From: Stieleria bergensis
GTDB taxonomy: Bacteria; Planctomycetota; Planctomycetia; Pirellulales; Pirellulaceae
DNA length: 64,000 nucleotides
Direction of reading: 5' to 3'
Assembly (NCBI GenBank): GCA_007745635.1
Contig: CP036272.1
Span: 6,997,566-7,061,565, forward strand
The position numbers and the translations under genes were made by a program. Under the pieces are notes generated by a model that was not told the origin of the DNA, searched no databases, and was given only the letters and a program-made list of their open reading frames with translations. The first letter of the stretch is position 1, and each line of letters starts with the position of its first letter. Shown piece after piece: positions 19,166 through 29,200 of this stretch.

Positions 19166-20167
19166 ATGAGCACCTCTGACCAAGCCAATCTAAACCAGGG
19201 CCGGCAACCGCCGGGAGGACCACAAAGAGAGCTCGGAGAAGAGGATGCGCTATCAATTGCCTGTCAGTCTTGCGGCGCAGAGCTGGTGGTTGCCAGCAAC
19301 ATTCGTTCCACCGTTTGTCCGTATTGCGCCTCACCATCGATTGTCGAGCGGCCACCGACGCCCAATCGCCCGGACCCAACCTTCGTCGTCGGTTTCGTCC
19401 GCGATCACCAGCAAGCAACCAATGCGGTCAAGGAATGGATTACCAGTCGGCACATGTTTGTCCGTTCGGACTTTAAACGAGCATCACCCGAATTGACCCG
19501 CGGTGTCTATCTTCCGGCCTACCTATATAGCGCGATCTCGGACAGCCAATACAGCGCTGAAATCGGCGAAAACTATACCGAGACAGAGACTTACACGACC
19601 ACCGATTCCAATGGCAAGTCAGTCACCAAAACGCGGACGGTCACCAAGACAGAATACCGATCGTTGCAAGGCCGCCACGAAGGCTACTTGATTGACATCG
19701 TGGTCAGTGCTTCACGCGGTGTAGCCAACGATGCATTAGGAGCCATCGAGCCATTTGATTTACGAGCCATGCGACGCTATGAAGCGGGCATGATCGCTGG
19801 CTGGATCGCAGAGGAGCCCTCGCGGACCGTGGACGAATGCATGCGTTTAAGCCATGACGAAGCGATGCAAATCATCCAGCGCAAATTGCAAGGTTTCATG
19901 CCCGGTGATTCTCATCGCAACTTGCGGCACCGCACCAACCTGCACGACGAAATGGTTCACCTGATCCTCTTGCCCATCTGGTCCTTTGCGTTGCGTTATG
20001 CGGACGACCAGCCACCACTGAAGATTTTGGTCAATGGCCAGACAGGACGCGTCAACGGAGAGGTGCCGATCTCCTATGGCAAGATTGCTTTAGCGGTTGC
20101 TGCAGTGTTGCTGGTCGTTCTGATTTTGTTCCTGCTGTTCGGTGGAGCGGCTGGGTTGGCCAATTAG
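19166..20167 (+). CDS. Zinc-ribbon protein with C-terminal membrane anchor (copy 1)
   Basis: From ATG 19166 the protein has 333 residues; a TTG nine bases earlier is in frame. One four-cysteine zinc ribbon (Cys33, Cys36, Cys51, Cys54: CQSCGAEL...CPYC) opens it. A central domain contains FVVGFVRDHQQATNAVKEWI, a tyrosine/threonine-rich strand region (ETETYTTTDSNGK) and VVSASRGVANDALGAIEPFDL. The C-terminus ends in a single hydrophobic helix (about 304-326) with almost nothing after it, so the soluble part should be cytoplasmic and tail-anchored. The next gene, 50 bp downstream, encodes a paralogue. Superficial similarity to PriA-like or TFIIB ribbons exists, but no helicase motif is present. 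Function unknown. Confidence 0.8.
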   Translation: MSTSDQANLNQGRQPPGGPQRELGEEDALSIACQSCGAELVVASNIRSTVCPYCASPSIVERPPTPNRPDPTFVVGFVRDHQQATNAVKEWITSRHMFVRSDFKRASPELTRGVYLPAYLYSAISDSQYSAEIGENYTETETYTTTDSNGKSVTKTRTVTKTEYRSLQGRHEGYLIDIVVSASRGVANDALGAIEPFDLRAMRRYEAGMIAGWIAEEPSRTVDECMRLSHDEAMQIIQRKLQGFMPGDSHRNLRHRTNLHDEMVHLILLPIWSFALRYADDQPPLKILVNGQTGRVNGEVPISYGKIALAVAAVLLVVLILFLLFGGAAGLAN

Positions 20168-20217
20168 CCACTGCCTGTCAACGCCTTTGAGATACCTCGT
20201 CGAACCCATCTAGTTCT

Positions 20218-21213
20218 ATGGATAACTTGCAAGTCACTCCCGAAGCCAACAGCGAAGACGGCTCGCTCTGCGCTCGATGCCATTCACCGCTAGAGCAGGG
20301 TGACCTGCGCTGTGCGATCTGCGGTGAAGTCGCTCCGGCAAAAGAGCGCGCGACGCTGACGACCGTCGTGACAAAGATCCTGCGCTGCACGGGCTGCGGA
20401 GCGGCGATTGGCTATGACATCAAGCATCAAGCGCCAGCCTGTTCATTCTGCGGCGGCGTGGTTGAGGAGGAATCGGTTTCGGACCCCATGGAACAGACAG
20501 AGATGTTCCTGCCGTTTACGGTGACAGAGCAGCAAGCACAGCGAGCGCTAAAACAGTGGCTCGCCAATCAAGGTTGGTCGCGTCCCAGCGATCTTGCCAG
20601 CACGGCAACGTTTGCCGGCCTCAAGCCACTGTGGTGGGTTGGCTGGGTGTTTCACGCCGAAGCCCAAGTCAGCTGGGCCGCGGACTCTGATGCGGGTTCA
20701 CGCCGATCGAGCTGGGCCCCGCACAGTGGTCAAACCACTCTGCAATTCAATCGAGTGCTGGTCTCTGCCTCGCGCGGCCTGACAAACCAAGAAGCCAACG
20801 CGATCACTCCCGGCATGAACCTACAGACCGCGCAGAGTGGCCCTGGAGGAGCCAGAGCGGACGCCATCATCGAACAATTTGATGTCCAACGCTCACAGGC
20901 TCGCCGAGAAGTGATTGCCGCGATCGAGCGGCTGTCCGCAGAATCTGTCCAACGCACGGAGATCCCCGGTCGCAAGTTTCGCAACGTCGCGGTGTCGCTG
21001 GTCCTTCGCGGACTGCACACGCAGCGCTACGCCTTACCAGCTTATGTGATCGCTTATCGCTACAAGGAACAGCTTTATCGCGTCGTCATCTGCGGACAGG
21101 ACGCCAAATTAGTGATTGGCAAAGCCCCGCGATCGCTGATGAAAACAGTGGTCCTGCCCATCGTGATTGTCATCGTGATTGCGTTGATCTTTCTGCTGTT
21201 TTCAGCGTTCTAG
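20218..21213 (+). CDS. Zinc-ribbon protein with C-terminal membrane anchor (copy 2)
   Basis: The protein has 331 residues and two zinc ribbons: Cys18/21/32/35 (CARCHSPL...CAIC) and Cys57/60/75/78 (CTGCGAAI...CSFC). The middle shares the plan of the preceding gene: PFTVTEQQAQRALKQWL matches FVRDHQQATNAVKEWI, and VLVSASRGLTNQEANAITPGMNL matches VVSASRGVANDALGAIEPFDL. A WWVGWVFHAEAQVSW segment lies between them. It also ends in one hydrophobic helix (about 308-329) after a basic KAPRSLMK stretch. The pair probably arose by tandem duplication and may form a hetero-oligomer at the membrane; that is inference. It precedes a cytochrome gene by 108 bp. Confidence 0.8.
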   Translation: MDNLQVTPEANSEDGSLCARCHSPLEQGDLRCAICGEVAPAKERATLTTVVTKILRCTGCGAAIGYDIKHQAPACSFCGGVVEEESVSDPMEQTEMFLPFTVTEQQAQRALKQWLANQGWSRPSDLASTATFAGLKPLWWVGWVFHAEAQVSWAADSDAGSRRSSWAPHSGQTTLQFNRVLVSASRGLTNQEANAITPGMNLQTAQSGPGGARADAIIEQFDVQRSQARREVIAAIERLSAESVQRTEIPGRKFRNVAVSLVLRGLHTQRYALPAYVIAYRYKEQLYRVVICGQDAKLVIGKAPRSLMKTVVLPIVIVIVIALIFLLFSAF

Positions 21214-21321
21214 TCGCCCGCGGCTTTTTCTGTTGCCTTGGTGGTTTGGTTCACCGATAATAGGAGGGTCGTGCATCGATACAGCCATTCGGCTGCCCGC
21301 CTCTTCTTCCCCCCAACGCTT

Positions 21322-24246
21322 ATGTTCCGCTCGCACTTTGGTGCCGGTTGTCGTCTCTGGCACACTGCAATCATCGCGTTGGGCGTTGCCGCAGGCTGTT
21401 TGGGCAGGACCGGTGCAGACGAGCCTAGCGCTGCTGAACCGCCCAACGCACTCCTGTTTGAATCCTCCGCCTCAGGAACAAGCGTGCAGTCGATCCTGGC
21501 CAATCGCTGTGGCAAGTGCCATAGTGAAACCGTTCGCAAAGGGGCACTGAACTTAGCCAAGATGGAAGGCATTCGCACAGGCGGCGAAACCGGTGAAGAC
21601 CTAATCGCTGACACGCTGGACGACAGTTACCTGTGGACGGTGATCGATAACGGTGAAATGCCGCCGGATGACCAACCGCCACTGACCGATCCAGAAATCG
21701 AACAGATCAAGAACTGGATTCAGGTCGGCGGCCAGTCAAGCAACCAGAACCAGACAACCAAAGTCACCCTCGACCATCATGATGTGACTCCCATTCTCTT
21801 GCTGCGTTGCAACACCTGCCACGGCCCCCAGCGGACCGATGGTGGATTGGATTTACGCTCGCGAGAATCCATGTTGACCGGCGGTGACAGTGGCCCGGCG
21901 ATGGTGGTTGGGCAGGCTGATTCAAGCCTAATGATCAAGCGGATTGAATCGCAACAATGCCCACCGAGCGAGTCACTTTTAAAGTTCTTTGTGCGCCGTC
22001 CCAGCGAAACCGAAATCAAAACGCTCCGCCAATGGATTGACTCTGGAGCCAAGCTCTCCACGCAAGAAACGGATCGACAGGGAATCACTCCCGATCTGCT
22101 GGTCACCGACCAGGATCGCCAACACTGGGCATTTCAGCCGATCCAGCCTCCCACTCACGCCACCTCGATCGACAGCCTGATCGCTGACAAGCTGATCGAC
22201 GCAGGCCTAAAACGGAGCCCCGCAGCCGGTCGAGACACCTTGATCCGCCGAGCCTATCTGGACCTGACCGGACTGCCACCGAGCTGGCAAGAGTACCAGC
22301 GCTGGCATCACCATCAAGCGGACGACTGGGATGCGCAAATGATTGATCACCTTCTGGATTCACCGCGTTACGGTGAACGCTGGGGAAGGTACTGGCTGGA
22401 CTTAGCCGGCTACGCTGATTCCGAGGGCGGCATCTCGGCGGATCCACTGCGGCCATTGGCTTGGAAATATCGCGACTATGTGATCGATGCATTCAACCGA
22501 GACCTGCCCTACGATCGCTTCTTAATCGAGCAACTTGCGGGCGATGAACTGATCGACGTTGACCAAGCGGATAAAGTGACCGCAGAGATGGTGAACAACT
22601 TGGTCGCCACTGGCTTTCTACGGATGAGCATTGATGAGACCGGCTCAAGAACGATGAACTTTGTCCCCGAACGGCTCAAAGTCATCGATGACGCCTTGGC
22701 CATTGTCAGCAAAGGCTTGATGGGATTGACAATGGAATGTGCTCGCTGCCATACGCACAAATACGATCCATTGCCACAGCGTGATTACTACCGCTTGAAA
22801 GCAGTGTTCCAAGGTGCATTGGATGAACACGATTGGCGAACGTTCAAGAATCGCAAGCTATCCCTTGCCACCAAGTCACAGCGCGAACGCATCAAGCAAA
22901 TCAATCCGCCTCTTGAAAAACAACTGAGGTCCCTGCGAAACAAAGACAAGCAACTCAATCAACAGCTCACACTGCAACTGCTGCGCGATCACTACCCTGA
23001 ACAAAGCGAGCGGGATCATCAAGAAACACTGGCAGCGTTGCGCGTTGCCGACAACAACCGCTCACTGAAACAGAAACGACTGTTTGAACGATTGGTCACT
23101 GCACAGCTGATGCCACCGGACAAGCAATCGGCTGCGATCACCGCGATTGAAACACAGATCGAAGAAACGATCACAGCCATCGAGACGTTGGAGCGTCAAC
23201 TCGTCCCCTCGACGCAAATCCGTGCGTTGTGGGATCAAGGCCGCCCCTCACCAACCTACATGCTGTTACGGGGCGAACATGATAAGCCCGGAGCGCCTGT
23301 TTCGCCGGGAGTCCCCGCCGTGTTGACAGATGGCGAGACTCCATTCGATGCCCGCGCCCCCTTTCCAGAAGGGACGCCGAAATCGGGTCGCCGCTTGGCC
23401 TTCGCAAAGTGGTTGGTCACTCCCCAGCATCCACTGACGGCACGTGTCATGGTGAATCGAATCTGGAGTCACCACTTTGGCACCGGATTGGTTCCAACGA
23501 TCGACAATTTTGGAGTGCAGGGATCGCCACCGACTCATCCAGAACTGCTGGACTTCCTGGCGGATTCCTTTGTCAAATCAGGCTGGAGCGTGAAAGCGAT
23601 GCACCGTCTGATCATGACGTCAAAGACCTACCAGCAATCGAGCGCCATCAGTAAGCAGACTGCCGAACGAGATCCGCAAAACCTGCTCTACAGTCGAATG
23701 AATTTGCGACGGATGGATGCCGAAGCCCTGCGTGATTCGCTGCTGCAGCTTGCCAATCGACTCGATGTCACGACAGGTGGACTGCCGGACCCAGTCTCCA
23801 TTGATCGCGATGGTCAGGTCACTGCGAAACCCAATGCTGCCGGACGTTGGCGGCGCAGCATTTACCTGCAGTATCGGCGCACTGAAATCCCATCCATGAT
23901 GGACACGTTTGACTACCCCGCAATGGGACCGAACTGCCTCACACGCAATGTCTCGACGGTGTCGCCTCAAGCACTGCTGCTGATGAATAATGCACGTGTC
24001 CGCGAACTGACCGATCACTTTGCCCAGCGGATCCTCGAATCGAACAACGTTCACGGTCCGATAGAACCACTGATTCGACGGACGTATGCGCTGGCTCTTA
24101 GTCGGCAACCAGACCAGACGGAACTACAACTGGGCAAACAGGCCATCGAAGCCTTCATCGCGGACAGCGATGGGGATTTGCCCAAAGCTTGGCAGGCCTA
24201 CTGTCACACTTTGATTAATTCAGCCGCCTTTCTTTTTGTTGACTAA
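21322..24246 (+). CDS. PSCyt1-PSCyt2-PSD1 cytochrome protein (DUF1549/DUF1553)
   Basis: From ATG 21322 the protein has 974 residues with a signal sequence (LWHTAIIALGVAAGCLG). Three haem-type motifs are present: C63-G-K-C66-H, C163-N-T-C166-H and C473-A-R-C476-H. The first two sit in tandem PSCyt1-like domains, each ending in an MPP or PPSE block. DUF1549 follows with RRAYLDLTGLPPSW and SPRYGERWGRYWLDLAGYAD. A helical, charged segment (about 515-640) looks coiled-coil. DUF1553 closes with PLTARVMVNRIWSHHFGTGL and MHRLIMTSKTYQQSS. Most relatives have one PSCyt1, so two is slightly unusual. Only 2 bp separate it from the DUF1501 gene, so the pair is one transcript. Function of the family is unproven. 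Confidence 0.93.
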   Translation: MFRSHFGAGCRLWHTAIIALGVAAGCLGRTGADEPSAAEPPNALLFESSASGTSVQSILANRCGKCHSETVRKGALNLAKMEGIRTGGETGEDLIADTLDDSYLWTVIDNGEMPPDDQPPLTDPEIEQIKNWIQVGGQSSNQNQTTKVTLDHHDVTPILLLRCNTCHGPQRTDGGLDLRSRESMLTGGDSGPAMVVGQADSSLMIKRIESQQCPPSESLLKFFVRRPSETEIKTLRQWIDSGAKLSTQETDRQGITPDLLVTDQDRQHWAFQPIQPPTHATSIDSLIADKLIDAGLKRSPAAGRDTLIRRAYLDLTGLPPSWQEYQRWHHHQADDWDAQMIDHLLDSPRYGERWGRYWLDLAGYADSEGGISADPLRPLAWKYRDYVIDAFNRDLPYDRFLIEQLAGDELIDVDQADKVTAEMVNNLVATGFLRMSIDETGSRTMNFVPERLKVIDDALAIVSKGLMGLTMECARCHTHKYDPLPQRDYYRLKAVFQGALDEHDWRTFKNRKLSLATKSQRERIKQINPPLEKQLRSLRNKDKQLNQQLTLQLLRDHYPEQSERDHQETLAALRVADNNRSLKQKRLFERLVTAQLMPPDKQSAAITAIETQIEETITAIETLERQLVPSTQIRALWDQGRPSPTYMLLRGEHDKPGAPVSPGVPAVLTDGETPFDARAPFPEGTPKSGRRLAFAKWLVTPQHPLTARVMVNRIWSHHFGTGLVPTIDNFGVQGSPPTHPELLDFLADSFVKSGWSVKAMHRLIMTSKTYQQSSAISKQTAERDPQNLLYSRMNLRRMDAEALRDSLLQLANRLDVTTGGLPDPVSIDRDGQVTAKPNAAGRWRRSIYLQYRRTEIPSMMDTFDYPAMGPNCLTRNVSTVSPQALLLMNNARVRELTDHFAQRILESNNVHGPIEPLIRRTYALALSRQPDQTELQLGKQAIEAFIADSDGDLPKAWQAYCHTLINSAAFLFVD

Positions 24247-24248
24247 AC

Positions 24249-25691
24249 ATGCCAGCGCCAACACCCAATCGACGCGACTTTTTCTCCAACACCCGTGACG
24301 GTGTATTCGGAGTCGCGCTGGCAAGTCTGCTTAGCCAAGACTTGCTGGGTGAAGAACCTCGCCAGCAGCAAGCACGGCGGACCTACGATAACCGCCCCAA
24401 GAAACCCCACCACGCGCCGGCGGCCACGTCGATCATTCATCTGTTTATGAATGGTGGGCCCAGCCAAATGGATCTGTTTGATCCCAAGCCGCAACTGGAT
24501 CGCTTCAACGGCAAACCGTTCCCCGGCAGCCCCGAAGAGATCGGCAACTTTGGTTCAGCGGGCGTCGGGGTGGTGATGGGAAGCCAATACAAGTTTCAAC
24601 AGCATGGGCAGTCGGGGATGTGGATGGCTGACGTGCTGCCCGAAACAGCCTCCATGGCGGACGAGCTTTGTATGATTCGCTCGATGTGGACGGATCATCC
24701 AAACCACGACAACGCGCTTTACAAGATCCATAGCGGACGCTTGTTCATGGGCTATCCAACCCTTGGCTCCTGGGTCGCCTATGGCCTGGGCAGCGAAAAC
24801 TTGGACATGCCAGCCTATGTGGTTCTGACCGATCCGCTGGGCTGGCCTAAAAATGGTGCCAGAAACTGGACCGCTGGCTTTTTGCCGCCGGTTTATCAGG
24901 GCACCGTGTTTCGGCCAACCGGCGCACCGGTCCTGAACCTAAAACCACAGTACCAGCAATCCGATGCGATCAATCAAAGCGCCAGAGAACTGTTGCGTCA
25001 ACTAGACCAACATCATGTCAGCTCGCGCCCGCACCAAGCTGAACTTGGCGCCAGAATTGAATCGTATGAACTTGCTGCCCGAATGCAGTTGACCGCTAGC
25101 GATACGTTGGACTTAAACAACGAATCCCAAGCGACACTGGATTTGTATGGCGTTGGGAAAAACCCCACCGACAGCTTTGCTCGGCGCTGCTTACTGGCCA
25201 GACGATTGGTTGAACGAGGCGTGCGTTACGTGCAGGTCTTTCTTGAAGAACAGCCTTGGGACAGTCACGTTGACCTAAAAGACAATCACCGCTCCGTTTG
25301 TCAGCGCACCGACCGTCCCGTTGCTGCTCTGTTAAAGGACCTAAAACGCATGGGACTGCTGGACAACACTTTGGTGATCTGGGGCGGAGAGTTCGGACGG
25401 ACGCCTACCGCGCAGAAAACAGGGACTCGGTTCACCGGCCGCGACCACAACATGCAAGCCTTCACCAGCTGGATGGCAGGCGGAGGCACCAAAGGTGGAC
25501 TGACCTACGGAGAAACCGATCCTTTCGGACACAAAGTTGTCGAAAAGCCCGTCAGCGTGCATGACTTCCACGCCACGATTTTGCATCTGTTGGGATTACA
25601 CCATCATAACCTGTTCTTCCCACGCAGTGGATTGAACGAGCGATTGACCGGAGTCAACGAACCCCATGTGGTTCAAGAGATCATCGCCTGA
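24249..25691 (+). CDS. DUF1501 Tat-exported protein
   Basis: The protein has 480 residues. NRRDFFSNTRDGVFGVALASLL at the N-terminus is a twin-arginine-type signal. Diagnostic DUF1501 blocks follow: [72 protein letters not shown] and RDHNMQAFTSWMAGGG, ending with DFHATILHLLGL. The fold is related to alkaline phosphatase/sulfatase-like hydrolases, but the activity is unknown. It forms a two-gene unit with the cytochrome gene just upstream. Its TGA stop is directly followed by the stop of the opposite-strand HIT gene. Confidence 0.93.
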   Translation: MPAPTPNRRDFFSNTRDGVFGVALASLLSQDLLGEEPRQQQARRTYDNRPKKPHHAPAATSIIHLFMNGGPSQMDLFDPKPQLDRFNGKPFPGSPEEIGNFGSAGVGVVMGSQYKFQQHGQSGMWMADVLPETASMADELCMIRSMWTDHPNHDNALYKIHSGRLFMGYPTLGSWVAYGLGSENLDMPAYVVLTDPLGWPKNGARNWTAGFLPPVYQGTVFRPTGAPVLNLKPQYQQSDAINQSARELLRQLDQHHVSSRPHQAELGARIESYELAARMQLTASDTLDLNNESQATLDLYGVGKNPTDSFARRCLLARRLVERGVRYVQVFLEEQPWDSHVDLKDNHRSVCQRTDRPVAALLKDLKRMGLLDNTLVIWGGEFGRTPTAQKTGTRFTGRDHNMQAFTSWMAGGGTKGGLTYGETDPFGHKVVEKPVSVHDFHATILHLLGLHHHNLFFPRSGLNERLTGVNEPHVVQEIIA

Positions 25692-26024
25692 TCAAACGTG
25701 CGACGATTTCTTGCCGCCCATCAAGTGATAGTGCAAATGCGGAACCTCTTGACCACCGGCTTCGCCACAGTTGATGACGACGTTGTAACCGTCATCCAAA
25801 CCTTCCGCGGCAGCAATCTTGGCTAACGCCACCATGCAGTGCCCGACAATCAACGCATCGTCGTCGGTTAAATCGGCCAGCGATGGAATCTCCTTTTTCG
25901 GGATCACCAGCACGTGCACAGGAGCTTGGGGGGCGATGTCTCGAAACGCTAAACACACATCGTCTTCAAACACGATGTCTGCTGGGATTTCGCGATCGAT
26001 GATCTTCTTAAAAATGGACGACAT
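25692..26024 (-). CDS. HIT family nucleotide hydrolase (HINT-like)
   Basis: From ATG 26024 the protein has 110 residues; a GTG four codons earlier is in frame but less likely. SSIFKKIIDREIPADIVFEDD is the typical start. The histidine triad H96-L-H98-Y-H100 lies in VPHLHYHLMGG at the end, as in HINT/HinT purine nucleoside phosphoramidases. No signal peptide is seen, so it is cytoplasmic. Its stop codon abuts that of the DUF1501 gene with no base between (TGA then TCA on the plus strand). Confidence 0.93.
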   Translation of the reverse strand: MSSIFKKIIDREIPADIVFEDDVCLAFRDIAPQAPVHVLVIPKKEIPSLADLTDDDALIVGHCMVALAKIAAAEGLDDGYNVVINCGEAGGQEVPHLHYHLMGGKKSSHV

Positions 26025-26097
26025 AGCAACGGTCACCGTAAAACGTTCTCTAGCTGGCTAAAAGATCTTGCGATTGCGATCAGGCGATCGCCTACAC

Positions 26098-26148
26098 GGA
26101 CAAGCTAGGCAAGCAGACAAGCTAAGCAAGCGGACAAGCTAGGCAAGC
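26098..26148. repeat. Three tandem 17-bp repeats (GGACAAGCTAGGCAAGC)
   Basis: Units at 26098-26114, 26115-26131 and 26132-26148 differ at only two positions in the middle unit. They lie in the 184-bp gap between the HIT start and the end of the FtsK-like gene, so they sit in the HIT upstream region. Function unknown. Confidence 0.85.
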
Positions 26149-26208
26149 GGGCCAGTTGCGCCAACCTACAAGCCAGTGCAATCACCATCCGACTCGGCAG
26201 TGAGTCGG

Positions 26209-29200
26209 TTACTTCGTTGACTTCTTCAACCAGTTTCGAACCAGACTTGCCTCGGGAAGGTTGGTTTGCCGAAACTTGTTCACCGTGCCTGCGGGTTCAT
26301 CGTATAACAACATGGTGGCGTCTGACAGTTCGGTTGCCACAGGCGAATCCAATAGCAGGGAAGAATCCGAAGCGTTCATGCGACCGACGATTCGCAGTTC
26401 ACAGTCATGTTGCGACTGCCTGGAAAGCCATCGAGACATGGTTTCCAACCCACCACAAACGAGCAGGCAATAAACATGCGCTGGCGGGCCATCTTTCAGC
26501 AGTTCGCGCAGTGCCTGTCCGCCGCTTAGTCCGGCCGGAGCGTCCAGCGAGAACTCGAACGAGTCCTCGTTACGAAGGTCTCGAAAACGATCCAACGGGT
26601 CCACCACGACCACGATCGGATCCACGTTCTCGGCTTCGTCACCACGCTCCTTAACGATTTGAACCAATTCACCCATTTGCTGAACCGCGTCACGTGGCTT
26701 GACAACCTGAGCTTTGATTCCAGCCTCTTCAAACCAAGACTCCATCGACAACTGATCGCTGCTACGGTTACCGTCAAAATAATACAACTCAGTCGCTGGG
26801 TTTTCTTTCATCATGCCAGCAAGCGTGGCTGATAAGACTCCGGCGCGAGCCTGGGGGGGCGCGATCAGAATGGCGTTTCGCCCCGCGTTCCGAGTGAAGG
26901 TGACGGACACCGGAGGCCCAATCTCCACCGCTTCGCCCAGCAAACCGCTCAGCGAATCGGCTTCCTCGTTCGGTGCATCCACCACGGCCTGAGCGAGCTC
27001 TGCGGACCAGTTGCATGGTCGATTGCCTTGAAACACAACCGGTGGCGGCAGGTCTTTGGCAAACTCTTGATCGCGATCGGCGATGGATTGCAGCATGGCA
27101 ACGTGATCATCATGATCCAGCCAAGCAACCTGGAACGGTTGATTGCCCTCAATCAAGCCACTGGCATCATTGTAGATCGCTTCGCCGGGACGAGACAACA
27201 ACCGTGCAGCGGTGTTGTCATCGGACAAGATCAACGCGGCATCGGATTCACCACACTGCAAGGCAACACGCACTGCCATCTGGCCCAGCGTTGCTCGCGG
27301 CAATGAAAATGCCCCGGCCAAGGACTGAGTGCTCAGGACAACGTGAACGCCAAACGATCGCCCTTGACGAACCAAGCGGTCCAGCAACATCGCACAGTCA
27401 GCAGCCACACGATCATCGCGAATGAACAGTTCTTGGAATTCATCAATCACCAACATGATTCGCGGCAACGAATGACCACTGACCTTTCGATAGTGAGCCA
27501 GTTCCTGCGTGGAATACTGGCGGAACAACTCGCCGCGATGCTGTAATTCGGCATCTAAACGCTGCAAGACGCTGCGTCCAAACTCGCGGACGCTTTCGAT
27601 CCCAATCACGCGTGCATGTGGCAGTTGACCGTCGGCGTAGACCTTGAACTCCACCCCTTTCTTGAAGTCCAACAGGTAGAACTGCAGTTGGTCAGGAGTG
27701 TAATCGTGAGCAGCGGAGGAAATCACCGAGTGCAGCAGCGTGCTTTTCCCTGACCCCGTTTTCCCTGCGATCAGCACATGCTGTTTGACGCCTTCGCCTA
27801 ACTGCATCGCCAACTTTCGCTGTCCACCTTGGCTACCGATCACGACCTGGATGCCGTGATCCGTACTGCCATCACCACCTGGCTGTTGAAGCAGCGAGTG
27901 CAGCGGAACCTCCACGCGAGCGGCAGCGTTGGCCGCATCACCAATTTGCTGGACCAGTTGGTCACGTAACGCTAGCGGAACATTGGGCGCTGGATCAAAC
28001 GGCAGATCTTCCAGCCCATCAACCTGCAGCGTCCAATCACCATCGGCATTGACATTGAACTGCAACAATCGATCATCGACCGGCAAAGGCATCTCTGACA
28101 CCCAGGGTTCATTGTCCTTGCACAGCAGCACCACAAAAACGCCGCAGCGTTGTCCACTTTCAATCAAGGCCTTCAGATGCTTGTAACCGCCGCGAGTCAG
28201 CCCTTCAGGCATGCCCACCGCAGCGATCACTTGGTAGGGCTCCGCCATCGAACCGGCCAGGATGTTGTAGTCTTCGACGCGTTGAAAACGTTCTCTCAAA
28301 CTAGACTGCAAGACGTCCTCAGCGTGCTGCGCGATTTCTCCCAGTCGCGATTCGATCTGACTTTCGGTTGTCCAGACGCGATGACCAACCAGAGCAGCGT
28401 CATGATCGGCCAAGGCCATGAACGAGGTGAAGTGCTGGCCTCGGCCGATGGGGTCAATCAATGTCAAATTCGTTCGACCACCAGCAGCACCGCTCAAGGA
28501 ACGCCAAAGCATCTGATGCACCATCGCAAGTGCCGCATCCCATTGCTGTGGAGCAGCAGTAACGACCATTCCACTATGCAGGCGACGATGCATTGCAATG
28601 GGCAATGAATGCGGCATCTCATCGTCTTGGAACATTCCGGGAACGGTGCTCGACTGCCGCTGGGCATCGGCGACTTGGTCATCATCCCCCTCAGATTCGG
28701 AAGACGCATTTAGCAGGGCAGGGGAGACCAGTCGATTGAGATACTTGTCGATCTGTAGCGTTCCAAGCGGCAAATAGTCGAGCTGCTTGGAGCCCTGAGC
28801 CCCTTTTTGGACCACATCCTCCCAATCAGGGAAACGCAACTGAGTTTGCTTTCGAGCACGCTCAATCCGCTGAAAGCCATTTTCCACGCCCACTCGCAAT
28901 CGCTTGGTCACACGAGCAAGTTCGGTACGACGACACGCCTCTGCATCACGTGCTTGATCGCGCAACTCAACATCGGTTGCTGAGAGCGTGGACGTGATCT
29001 CATTAGCGACCGCTTCAGCGAGTTTGAGCATGATGCCGTTATTGGCTTGATAACTCTCTTGAAAAGCCTCATCCAAACCATCGCGTTTGATGCTCAGCGA
29101 TTCATACTCGCGTGACTCCTGATCAGCCAAACTTTTTTCCAACGAAGCAATCTCATGGATCTTGGATTTCTCGGCCTCGGCCAGTTCTTGATCTCGTTCA

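Noticed and set aside
26098-26148. CRISPR-like array
   Set aside because: The 17-bp units are contiguous with no spacers, and no cas gene is present.
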